Source of the DNA: Nocardia cyriacigeorgica
GTDB lineage: Bacteria > Actinomycetota > Actinomycetes > Mycobacteriales > Mycobacteriaceae
NCBI RefSeq assembly: GCF_010868145.1
Contig: NZ_JAAGUY010000017.1
Location: 62,001 to 126,000 of the forward strand
DNA: 64,000 nt
Direction of reading: 5' to 3'
Position numbers and translations under genes: made by a program. Positions within the stretch are counted from its first letter, which is position 1. Every line of letters starts with the position of its first letter. Below are positions 19,330 to 26,923 of the stretch, one piece after another. Below the pieces are notes generated by a model. That model made no database searches, was not told where the DNA came from, and saw only the letters and a list, made by a program, of their open reading frames with translations.

Positions 19330-21555
19330 CTACGCCGGGGACACCGACACCGGCACTCCATTGAACACCGCATTACCCGACGGGATGTCGACCATAGCGT
19401 CGTCGGTGAGCACATTGGTGTTCACCCCGGCATGTTCACGCGCTACCCGCTGACCACCGACGGTGTGTCCCCAGCCGTGCGGCAAACTCACCACACCCGG
19501 CATGATCGCCTCGGTCGGCTCCAGGTCCACGGTGAGCTCACCGGAGGCCGACTTCACCACCGCGCAGTCCCCGAGGCCGAGACGATCGACATCGCTGGGA
19601 TGGATGTGCAGGGTGCAGCGGTTGCTTCCGCTCACCAGTCGAGGCATGTTGTGCATCCAACTGTTGTTGGAGCGCAGATGGCGGCGGCCGATCAGCACCA
19701 TCTCCGGTGCGGCCGCGGCGACCCCGGCTCGGAGCCGGTCGACATCGGCGATCAGCTGCGGTGGCGCCAGTTCGACACAGTGCGATTCGGTGCGCAGCAC
19801 CTCGGGCAGCCGCGGCTGCAAGGGCCCGAGATCGACGCCGTGCGGGTTGTCCAGCAGCGTCGTCAGGCTGAGATTGCCACCGTTCCACGCGCCGTAGGGG
19901 CCGAGGCGCAGCATCATATCGATGCGCTGTTCGGTCGTATTCGCACCCGACAGCTCGGATCCGCGCACGGCGAGACCGGCCTTGTGCAGAGTTCCCGCGA
20001 TCACGAGCTCGTCGAACGCGCTGACCGCGTCGCGCCCGTCGGTACCGCGATGCGCACCACCGGTGACCGCCGCCGCCAATCGCGCGATGACAGCCGCCTC
20101 CGAGGGACGATCACCCAGCGGTACCAGCGGCCGCGAATACCGTGCGTAATTGCGGACCGCGAACTGCAAGAGCGCGAAGTCGTAATGCGGTGATTGCAGC
20201 GGGCGCGGTGGCGGCAGGATCACATCGGCGTGACGTGTGGTCTCGTTCAGATAGCAGTCCACACTGACCATGAAGTCGAGTTCGGCGAGCGCCGTGTCGA
20301 GCCGGGCGCCGCTCGGTGCGGACAGCACCGGGTTGCCCGCGACGGTGATCAAGGCCCGCACCTGACCCGCGCCGGGTGTGGTGATTTCATCGGCGAGGGT
20401 GGCCACGGGGAGTTCGCCCATGGTTTCCGGAAGTTCGCGTACGCGGCTGGTCCAACGGCCGGTGCGGAACGGTTTGCTGCGCACGATGCCGAGCGCGGCG
20501 CCAGCGGCGAACATGGCGCCGCCCGGTGAGTCCAGGTTCCCGGTGAGCGTGTTGATCACATCGACGAGCCACTGGGTCACCGTGCCGAACTCGGTCGTGC
20601 AGGTGCCGATGCGCGCGTACACGGCGGCGGCGCGTGCGGCGGCGAGCTCACGGGCGAGCCGGACCACCGTCTCGGCGGGCACCCCGGTGCGTCGCTCGAC
20701 CGACTCCGGTGCGAAATCGGCGGCGGCGGCGCGCACGTCGTCGAGTCCACGCACATGCACGCGCACCTGGACGAGGTTCTCGGCAAACAGTGTGTGCACG
20801 ATCCCGAACAGCAGGTAGGCATCGCTGCCCGGCCGGATGAACAGGTGCTCGTCGGCAGCGTCGGCCGTGCGGGTGCGCCGCGGATCGACGACGACGAGGC
20901 GCCCGCCGCGCGCCCGCAACGCCTTCAGCCGGCCGGGGAAGTCCGGCGCGGTGCAGATCGACCCGTTCGATTCCAGCGGGTTGGCGCCGAGCATCAGCAG
21001 GTAGTCGGTGCGGTCGAGGTCGGGGACGGGGATGGCGAGCGGGTCACCGAACATCAGGCCACAGGCGACCTGCTTCGGCATCTGATCGGCCGTGCTCGCC
21101 GAGTACAGATTCTTGGTGCCGAGCCCGCGGATCAGCGCCGGCACGTACAGCGCGCCCGCCACGCTGTGCGCGTTGGGGTTGCCGAGGTACAGCGCGGCCG
21201 ATTGGTTGCCGTGCTCGGCCGTCACTGCCGGGAATCGCTCGGCGATCAGGTCGAAGGCGTCATCCCACGAGGCGGTGCTCCAGTCACCGGTGGCGCGGTC
21301 GCGGATCATCGGCTCGGTCAGGCGGTCGGGGTCGGCATCGAGGGTGCCGAGGCTGGCGCCCTTAGGGCAGAGAAAGCCCGCGCTGAAGGGGTCCTGCCGG
21401 TCACCGCGCACCGAGAGGACGTGGTCGTTCCGGTCGAGGGTCAGCTCGAGCCCGCACACTGCTTCACAAAGGGGGCAGGTCCGCAGACCGGTCCGTGTGC
21501 CGTCTGCGGCGGCGGGGTCGGAGGAGCCGGTGGAGGTGGACGCGCGCGTGGCCAT
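19330..21555 (-). CDS. Molybdopterin-dependent oxidoreductase with one 4Fe-4S cluster (formate dehydrogenase/nitrate reductase family)
   Basis: A 741-residue member of the DMSO-reductase superfamily. The N-terminal cluster site is C27-x2-C30-x3-C34-x28-C63 followed by PKG, as in FdhF/NapA-type enzymes. It is followed by molybdopterin-binding segments (LGNPNAHS, LMLGANPLESNGS, VVDPRRTRTAD) and a C-terminal MopB-CT domain (LVSGSNRCTLHIHP, VSLPHGWGH). There is no cysteine or selenocysteine at the usual Mo-ligand place (SASTADQMPK), so the metal is probably bound by Ser or another residue. No Tat signal is seen at the N-terminus, which suggests a cytoplasmic enzyme. No electron-transfer subunit or Mo-cofactor gene is adjacent. 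The substrate cannot be named. Confidence 0.88.
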   Translation of the reverse strand: MATRASTSTGSSDPAAADGTRTGLRTCPLCEAVCGLELTLDRNDHVLSVRGDRQDPFSAGFLCPKGASLGTLDADPDRLTEPMIRDRATGDWSTASWDDAFDLIAERFPAVTAEHGNQSAALYLGNPNAHSVAGALYVPALIRGLGTKNLYSASTADQMPKQVACGLMFGDPLAIPVPDLDRTDYLLMLGANPLESNGSICTAPDFPGRLKALRARGGRLVVVDPRRTRTADAADEHLFIRPGSDAYLLFGIVHTLFAENLVQVRVHVRGLDDVRAAAADFAPESVERRTGVPAETVVRLARELAAARAAAVYARIGTCTTEFGTVTQWLVDVINTLTGNLDSPGGAMFAAGAALGIVRSKPFRTGRWTSRVRELPETMGELPVATLADEITTPGAGQVRALITVAGNPVLSAPSGARLDTALAELDFMVSVDCYLNETTRHADVILPPPRPLQSPHYDFALLQFAVRNYARYSRPLVPLGDRPSEAAVIARLAAAVTGGAHRGTDGRDAVSAFDELVIAGTLHKAGLAVRGSELSGANTTEQRIDMMLRLGPYGAWNGGNLSLTTLLDNPHGVDLGPLQPRLPEVLRTESHCVELAPPQLIADVDRLRAGVAAAAPEMVLIGRRHLRSNNSWMHNMPRLVSGSNRCTLHIHPSDVDRLGLGDCAVVKSASGELTVDLEPTEAIMPGVVSLPHGWGHTVGGQRVAREHAGVNTNVLTDDAMVDIPSGNAVFNGVPVSVSPA

Positions 21556-21692
21556 ACCTCATCGTCGCGCGCGAGGCCGGTCGATGAGAAGGATTCCGCG
21601 CAGTTTTCTCGGTGCTCGTGCCGGAAGTCGCTTCGCAGAAGCGTGCGCGTTTGTTCGGGGCGAACGTGGCGGTTGGGCCAATGCCTGGCCGG

Positions 21693-22190
21693 CTATCGGG
21701 TCCGCAGCTGCTTGTCCAAATACATCGAGGACACGCGGTACCCGTTCTGGCGGTAGAGCGCGATCGCCGCCGCATTATCACCCACCACGTTCAATCCCAG
21801 CCGTGTCCGGCCCTCCTCAGCGATCAAACTTTCTGCGGCTGCCAGGATCGCGGAGCCGTAGCCTCGGCGACGGAAGCGTTCGAACACGTTGATGTCGTAC
21901 AACCACGCGGAATCCGCCGTACCGGTCACATCCTGTGGATCGGGCCCGATCCACGCATCGCCGACGACTTCGCCCGACTCGTTCTCGGCAACAACCAGGT
22001 GATGGCCCGCGGTGTCGCGCCCGTCGGGAAGGAACTGGGCCGTACCTTGCCGCGACCGTTCCCACGCCTGCGCCTCGGACATGAACTTGGACAGCTCACG
22101 AGCACCTTCGGCTTCGCGGTGTCGCGTCGCCTGCTCGTACTCCGCCTCGGTCATCCTCCGCAAGATCACCTGTGCCTTCGAATCTTCCAT
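21693..22190 (-). CDS. GNAT family N-acetyltransferase
   Basis: A 165-residue protein. I place the start at the ATG at 22190 rather than 22199 because GAGG (minus strand, about 22200-22204) lies 9 bases from 22190 but touches 22199. The GNAT acetyl-CoA motif A is clear: LYDINVFERFRRRGYGSAIL, with the R-R-R-G-Y-G pyrophosphate loop. Motif B follows (LGLNVVGDNAAAIALYRQNGY). It probably acetylates a small molecule or protein; the substrate is unknown. It diverges from the beta-lactamase-like gene at 22362. Confidence 0.88.
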   Translation of the reverse strand: MEDSKAQVILRRMTEAEYEQATRHREAEGARELSKFMSEAQAWERSRQGTAQFLPDGRDTAGHHLVVAENESGEVVGDAWIGPDPQDVTGTADSAWLYDINVFERFRRRGYGSAILAAAESLIAEEGRTRLGLNVVGDNAAAIALYRQNGYRVSSMYLDKQLRTR

Positions 22191-22361
22191 ATCGACCATC
22201 CTCGGCCAGACGGCGAGAACGTCAAGATGTTTTTCGCAGGCCTGGCCGGGTGGGCAGCGATAGCGCAGTAACCAAGACTCCCAGCAGTTTCCGTAATTCA
22301 GGACCAAGATCGGGGTTGTCCCGGATGCGTTGCGGTAGGGCTCGTCCGTACGGTCGCGGGT

Positions 22362-23489
22362 ATGCGCCTATTGACTATTGCTGTGGTCGTATCCGCGCTC
22401 GCGGTCACACTCGGCTGTTCGACCGAAGCCGATCCGGCGGCAGCAGAGGTGTCGGCCGAGCGGCTGGCTGCTGTGCAGGCGGATCTCGAGCAGGTGGTCG
22501 GCGCGGGTGCGGTTGGGGCGATCGCGACCGTGACCGAGAACGGTCGGACAGTGGTGTTGACCAGCGGTGTTGCCGATCGGGATGCCAAGACGTGGATTCC
22601 GACGGATACGCCGCAGCATGTGCGGGTCGGCAGCATCAGTAAGACGTTCGCCGCCACGGTCATTCTGCAACTGGTCGCCGAGGGCATGATCGGACTCGAT
22701 GACCCGGTCGAAAAGTATCTGCCCGGCGTGCTGCGCGGTGAGGGTATCGACGGCAATCGGATCACCGTGCGTCAGGTGTTGCGACACCAGAGCGGGCTGC
22801 CGAATTTCACCGACGACCACCCGGGCTATGAGTATCTGCTTGCGCAGGAGGGAAAGACGGCCACCCCGGCGGAGTTGATGACGCTCGCACTGAGCAGGCC
22901 CGCTGAATTCGAACCGGGCACCAGCTGGGCCTATAGCAATACGAACTACATCATCGCCGGAATGCTGGTGGAGCAGGTGACCGGTCACAGCTACACCGAC
23001 GAGCTGAACCGCCGCATTCTCGAGCCGCTGCAGCTCGAGGGCACCTATCTGCCAGGTCCCCGCGAATACGAGATTCGCGCACCGCATCCCAAGGGCTACG
23101 AGAATCTGGACGGCAAGCTGATAGATGTGTCGCGGATCGAACCGTCGGCGCCGTGGGCGGCGGGTGCGATGGTCTCCACCGGCGCCGACCTCAACCGGTT
23201 CTACCTGGCCCTGGTGAATGGTGAGGTGCTCGCCGCGGCGGAAACGGCGCAGATGATGAACGATCCCGTGCCGACCGGTCGTCGCGAAGGCCAGTCGTAC
23301 GGGATCGGACTCCAGACCGCTGACCTGCCATGCGGTACCCGCTATTTCGGGCACAGCGGTGGCATCGTCGGTTTCCACAACCTGTCCGCCGCCACCACCG
23401 ACGGCCGTGCGATCACCATAACCATCACCAGTTCGCCGGATCCGGCACCGGACATCGTCGCACTGCTCGGCAACGCGCTGTGCCCGTGA
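22362..23489 (+). CDS. Beta-lactamase-family serine hydrolase, predicted lipoprotein
   Basis: A 375-residue protein of the class C beta-lactamase/D-Ala-D-Ala carboxypeptidase/esterase family. The N-terminus is a lipoprotein signal (MRLLTIAVVVSALAVTLGC, lipobox Cys19). Catalytic motifs are S91-I-S-K94 (SxxK), Y191-S-N193 (YxN) and FGHSGG near the C-terminus (third motif HxG). It is probably an outer-surface peptidase or esterase; true beta-lactam hydrolysis cannot be inferred. It is convergent with the DUF2236 gene, leaving only 3 bases between the two stops, so their transcripts must overlap. Confidence 0.9.
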   Translation: MRLLTIAVVVSALAVTLGCSTEADPAAAEVSAERLAAVQADLEQVVGAGAVGAIATVTENGRTVVLTSGVADRDAKTWIPTDTPQHVRVGSISKTFAATVILQLVAEGMIGLDDPVEKYLPGVLRGEGIDGNRITVRQVLRHQSGLPNFTDDHPGYEYLLAQEGKTATPAELMTLALSRPAEFEPGTSWAYSNTNYIIAGMLVEQVTGHSYTDELNRRILEPLQLEGTYLPGPREYEIRAPHPKGYENLDGKLIDVSRIEPSAPWAAGAMVSTGADLNRFYLALVNGEVLAAAETAQMMNDPVPTGRREGQSYGIGLQTADLPCGTRYFGHSGGIVGFHNLSAATTDGRAITITITSSPDPAPDIVALLGNALCP

Positions 23490-23492
23490 GGA

Positions 23493-24401
23493 TCAGATCA
23501 GGTTCTTCTGCTTACGCATCCGCATGCGCAGGTCCGCCATCAGCGCATAGGAGCCACCGAAGCGCAGGAAACGCGGAATGAACCGGTTGACGAATCCGAC
23601 GAACAGGAAAAGGTTGTCGAACCGCCGCTGATCGGCCGCGGTCCACTCCACCCGCAGCTGCTCGCGGAAGTAGGGTGCGAGGAAACCGATGGTGAGAAAT
23701 TTCAACAGCCCACGGAACGGGATCCGCATGTACCAGTGGATCATCCGCAGGTTCAGCAGATCGTCGAGGTATCCGCGCACGAAATCGTCGAGCACAGCCT
23801 GGCGAGCCAGATCGTTCCAGTACGCGTCGAAATCCTTTCGGGTGGCCGGCCACATGTCCCTGGTCACCTGGAGGCCCGTGGCCAGCGTCGATGAGGTCTG
23901 GTAGAACTGCTCGGCCTGCTCGTCGGTCATCTTGCCATTGAGCAGTTGGTAGGTGTCTTCGAAGCCGATGAACAGGCAGGCGGCCACCCACAGCTGGAGG
24001 TCGCGGTTGAAAGCGTTGTATTTGACCTTGCTGTCCGGCCCCGAACGCACCTGGCGATGCGCCACATTGACCGCCTCGCGGAAGGCATCGATCTCCTCCT
24101 GCGTCCCGAGAATCGACACGGCCAGATACTGCGTGGTGGTCCGGGCCCGCTTCCACGGATGCACCATGAGCGCACCGGATTCCACCCGGCTCTCGGCCAC
24201 ACCGTAGCCGACACCGGGGCGCGCCATCTGCATGACGACATTGGCCGCGGCGCCGCCGAAGCTCCAGAAATCCAGTGCGTCGGTCAGTGCGAGCGGCCGC
24301 TTGGTGAACGGCCGATGGTCGGTGCTGATGGGAATGCGCGTCTGCTCGGTGGTCAGCGGAGGCAGATCGTCCTGCTCGTGGGGGCGCGCGACTGCGGTCA
24401 T
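23493..24401 (-). CDS. DUF2236 (MpaB/Lcp-like oxygenase family) protein
   Basis: A 302-residue protein from the ATG at 24401, preceded by GGAAGT at suitable distance; an in-frame ATG at 24509 lacks such a site. Features of the DUF2236 family are the early ALDFWSFGGAAANVVMQMARPGVGYGV, the HPWKRARTT segment, and H-R-Q-V with a later LQLWVAACLFIGF block. Members include rubber oxygenase Lcp and MpaB and bind haem b through conserved histidines. The gene is divergent from the mce operon and shares a 363-bp control region with it, so co-regulation with lipid import is plausible but unproven. Confidence 0.82.
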   Translation of the reverse strand: MTAVARPHEQDDLPPLTTEQTRIPISTDHRPFTKRPLALTDALDFWSFGGAAANVVMQMARPGVGYGVAESRVESGALMVHPWKRARTTTQYLAVSILGTQEEIDAFREAVNVAHRQVRSGPDSKVKYNAFNRDLQLWVAACLFIGFEDTYQLLNGKMTDEQAEQFYQTSSTLATGLQVTRDMWPATRKDFDAYWNDLARQAVLDDFVRGYLDDLLNLRMIHWYMRIPFRGLLKFLTIGFLAPYFREQLRVEWTAADQRRFDNLFLFVGFVNRFIPRFLRFGGSYALMADLRMRMRKQKNLI

Positions 24402-24492
24402 GGGTGTACTTCCGTTCTCTTGCCTGTGATCCGGGCGAGCCGGGCGCAGACCGCCACGCTCGTGGTGTGCCACAGAGCCCATTATGTTACTC

Positions 24493-24516
24493 AAGATTCT
24501 TCCCCGCAAGAGTCTT
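24493..24516. repeat. Tandem near-palindromic boxes AAGATTCTT / AAGAGTCTT
   Basis: Two 9-base boxes, AAGATTCTT (24493-24501) and AAGAGTCTT (24508-24516), are separated by CCCCGC, so their centres are 15 bases apart. Each is close to self-complementary. They lie 92 bases upstream of the DUF2236 start and about 250 bases upstream of the mce operon; an operator role is inferred. Confidence 0.45.
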
Positions 24517-24633
24517 CTCTGTAGCGAACAGGCGATAACTTATGCTCACGCATCCATCGCATCGTGCCTGGCTGTTCTGGTGAATTACGCCAGTGGCCGA
24601 TGGAATCTTGTCGAATCTCTTCCTTCGCGAGCG

Positions 24634-24651
24634 GAATGGTGCGTAACATAC
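24634..24651. promoter_or_regulatory. Putative regulator site GAATGGTGCGTAACATAC
   Basis: This 18-mer matches GAATGGCCCGTAACATAC at 36204-36221 in 16 of 18 positions. The first copy is upstream of the mce operon and the second is upstream of the Mce3R-like gene, which suggests a shared operator. TAACAT inside it could alternatively serve as a -10 hexamer. Confidence 0.45.
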
Positions 24652-24764
24652 CGATCCAGCCGGACCGGTTGGGAGGCGCGCCGGGCAGACGGCACGCAGC
24701 GGTGCGCACGGCGGCGGGGATCGTGCGCCGGACGGGGTCGGCCGGCGTAGGAAAGGACTAGGCG

Positions 24765-24989
24765 ATGCTCAAGAAGCTGGATCGAATATTCAGCTACGAG
24801 ATGAAGGTCTCCGAATTCGTGGGGACGCTCATCATTCTCGGCATTCCATACGGCTTGATCGGCGTCATCTGGACGCTGACGCACACCAGCCATCTGCGCG
24901 ATATGCACGGAATCGACGTCGTCATCTCGTTTCTCGGCTCGATCGTCTGCTGGCCCGTGCTCACTTTCGCGAATGTGTGCATGACCTGA
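24765..24989 (+). CDS. Small membrane protein, first gene of the mce operon
   Basis: A 74-residue protein with a strong ribosome site (AGGAAAGGACTAGGCG before the ATG). A short charged N-terminus (MLKKLDRIFSYEMKVSEF) is followed by two hydrophobic helices, about residues 19-39 and 51-70. The gene ends TGATG, so its stop overlaps the next start by one base, and that gene in turn overlaps yrbEA. This arrangement argues that it is a real, translationally coupled member of the operon. I do not recognise a family; a role as an accessory subunit of the YrbE permease is inferred from position. Confidence 0.75.
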   Translation: MLKKLDRIFSYEMKVSEFVGTLIILGIPYGLIGVIWTLTHTSHLRDMHGIDVVISFLGSIVCWPVLTFANVCMT

Positions 24990-25201
24990 TGATGATCCTG
25001 GTGTGGCTCATCGACATCTTGATGATCGGCGTCAAGATCCTCGGCGGGCGGATGACAGTGAACCCGATTCTGCGCTTCGGTCTGTGGCTCGCGGTGATCG
25101 GCACCGTGGCCGCCGGTGTCGCGGTGGTGGGGTACGGGCTGGTCGAACTCCAGCACCATCTCAGCGGTGACGTCACCGCGGCAGGATCGGATAGCCGGTG
25201 A
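24989..25201 (+). CDS. Second small membrane protein of the mce operon
   Basis: A 70-residue protein from the ATG at 24989, which shares its A with the preceding TGA; a GTG at 24977 is a less likely start. Two hydrophobic helices (about residues 2-17 and 28-51; MILVWLIDILMIGVKIL and LWLAVIGTVAAGVAVVGYGLV) flank a short basic turn, followed by a polar tail. Its TGA overlaps the GTG of yrbEA (GTGA), so translation is coupled to the permease. Function unknown; its topology and placement resemble small integral subunits of transporters. Confidence 0.72.
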   Translation: MMILVWLIDILMIGVKILGGRMTVNPILRFGLWLAVIGTVAAGVAVVGYGLVELQHHLSGDVTAAGSDSR

Positions 25202-26052
25202 CCACCATCGAAAAGCCTTCGCAGCGGACCGATCTGGAAAAGGCGGTCGACGATGTCAGGGGACTGTGGAAGCGGCACCCGCAGCGCTCTCTGGAAACGC
25301 TCGGCCGTCAGGTCACTCTCGGCCGCGATGCGATTCTGGAAACCTTCCGCGCCATGGTCGCGCGGAGGTTCCCCTTCCAGGAATTCATCAAGCAGTGCGC
25401 CTTCATGGCCAATGTTTCCGCCGCACCGACGGTGTTCGTCGCCATCCCGATCGCGGTGGTGGTGTCGATCCAGGTGGGTGCGCTGGTGAATCAGGTCGGC
25501 GCCACCACCTTCATCGGTGCGGTCGCCGGATTGGGCATCATCCGGCAGGGTGCCCCGCTGGTCACTTCATTGATGATCGCGGGCGCGGTCGGTTCGGCCA
25601 TCTGCGCCGATCTCGGCTCCCGGACCATCAGGGAGGAGATCGACGCCATGATGGTGATGGGCGTTGACCCGGTGCGCAGGCTGGTCGCGCCGCGGCTGGT
25701 GGCCGCGGTGCTGGTGAGCATGCTGCTGTGCGGGTTCATCGTCTTCGTCGGCTTCGCGACGGCCTACATGTTCAATGTCTATGCGCAGTCGGGCACACCG
25801 GGATCGTTCATCGGTTCATTCGCCTCCTTCGCCGTGGCCAACGACCTCATCGTCGCGCTCGTGAAGGCGGCCATATTCGGCGCGCTGACCGCGATCATCG
25901 CCTGCGATATCGGCCTGCACGCCAAGGGCGGGCCCGGCGGTGTGGCCGACGCGGTGAACTCCGCGGTGGTGAGTTCGGCACTGATGTTGTTCGCCACCAA
26001 CATCATTCTGACCCAGCTCTACAACACCCTGTTCCCGACGAAGGTGATCTGA
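25198..26052 (+). CDS. yrbEA: YrbEA, MlaE-type ABC permease of the Mce lipid importer
   Basis: A 284-residue integral membrane protein of the MlaE/YrbE family, starting at a GTG that overlaps the previous stop. About five hydrophobic segments are seen. The family coupling region EEIDAMMVMGVDPVRRLVAPR (the EExDA motif that contacts the ATPase) is present. With YrbEB it should form the permease of a cell-envelope lipid or sterol importer, energised by an MceG/Mkl ATPase that, as usual for these operons, is not encoded here. Confidence 0.95.
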   Translation: MTTIEKPSQRTDLEKAVDDVRGLWKRHPQRSLETLGRQVTLGRDAILETFRAMVARRFPFQEFIKQCAFMANVSAAPTVFVAIPIAVVVSIQVGALVNQVGATTFIGAVAGLGIIRQGAPLVTSLMIAGAVGSAICADLGSRTIREEIDAMMVMGVDPVRRLVAPRLVAAVLVSMLLCGFIVFVGFATAYMFNVYAQSGTPGSFIGSFASFAVANDLIVALVKAAIFGALTAIIACDIGLHAKGGPGGVADAVNSAVVSSALMLFATNIILTQLYNTLFPTKVI

Positions 26053-26053
26053 G

Positions 26054-26917
26054 GTGGGTAGCTCCTACACCCCGCCCGCGCTGAAACCGGTGCGGATGGC
26101 GGGCGCGGCGGCCGCGGTGCCGATTCAGGCCAACCGCAGGGTCGGCCATCAGGCGATCACGTTCTTCCAAGCGGTGGCGGCGATTCCGTTCGTGCTGCGG
26201 CACTACCGCAAGGAAGTGCTGCGCTTGACCGCCGACGTCGGCTGGGGCAACGGGTCGTTGATCGTCGGCGGCGGCACCGTTGGCGTGGTGATCATTCTGT
26301 GCGCCTTCGGCGGCATCACGGTCGGCATGGAATCGTTCACCGCGCTGAATCTGCTCACGATGGGGCCGTTGACCGGCGCGATCTCCGGTTTCGCCACGAC
26401 ACGCGAGCTGGCCCCGATCCTGGCGACGCTCGCGTTCGCCATCCAGGCCGGCTGCCGCTTCACCGCGCAACTGGGTTCCATGCGAATCTCGGAGGAGATC
26501 GACGCGCTCGAGTCCATCGCGATCCGGCCGCTGCCCTATCTGGTGACGACGCGGATGATCGCGGCGACGCTGACCATCGTCCCGCTCTACAGCATCGGAC
26601 TGGCCACCGCCTATCTGGCGACGAAGCTGTCGGTGCTGTTCCTCGGCGGCACCTCGGCAGGCACCTACGACCACTACTTCTTCCAATTCCTCATCGGTCC
26701 CGATGTGTTCTTCTCACTGCTCAAGGTGATCGTGTTCGTGATGCTGTCGACGTTCATCCAGTGCTACTACGGCTATTTCGCGACCGGCGGACCCGAGGGT
26801 GTCGGTGTGGCGGCAGGCCGGGCGATCAAGATGGTCATCGTCGTCATGGTGTTCGCGAATCTGTTCCTGACCCTTGCGATCTGGGGTATCGACCCCGGAT
26901 TCCGGATCTCCGGGTAG
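26054..26917 (+). CDS. yrbEB: YrbEB, second MlaE-type permease subunit
   Basis: A 287-residue partner of YrbEA, starting at a GTG two bases after its stop. The MlaE signature ISEEIDALESIAIRPLPYLVTTR is present, along with about five membrane segments. It has a longer N-terminal cytoplasmic part (residues 1-45) than YrbEA, as is usual for the B subunits. It would pair with YrbEA in the inner membrane. Confidence 0.95.
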   Translation: MGSSYTPPALKPVRMAGAAAAVPIQANRRVGHQAITFFQAVAAIPFVLRHYRKEVLRLTADVGWGNGSLIVGGGTVGVVIILCAFGGITVGMESFTALNLLTMGPLTGAISGFATTRELAPILATLAFAIQAGCRFTAQLGSMRISEEIDALESIAIRPLPYLVTTRMIAATLTIVPLYSIGLATAYLATKLSVLFLGGTSAGTYDHYFFQFLIGPDVFFSLLKVIVFVMLSTFIQCYYGYFATGGPEGVGVAAGRAIKMVIVVMVFANLFLTLAIWGIDPGFRISG

Positions 26918-26923
26918 GCGGCG

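Larger units (their letters stand above)
24402..24764. promoter_or_regulatory. 363-bp divergent control region between the DUF2236 gene and the mce operon
   Basis: This gene-free stretch must hold promoters for both directions. It contains two AAGAKTCTT boxes (24493-24501, 24508-24516), an inverted GTAACATA half (TATGTTAC, 24483-24490) and an 18-base motif (24634-24651) that recurs upstream of the first double-TetR gene. The region is more AT-rich than its neighbours. Confidence 0.6.

Noticed and set aside
19252-20193. Plus-strand 313-codon frame
   Set aside because: Antisense to the conserved C-terminal domain of the molybdopterin oxidoreductase, and its residues (His/Arg-rich) look like frame shadow.
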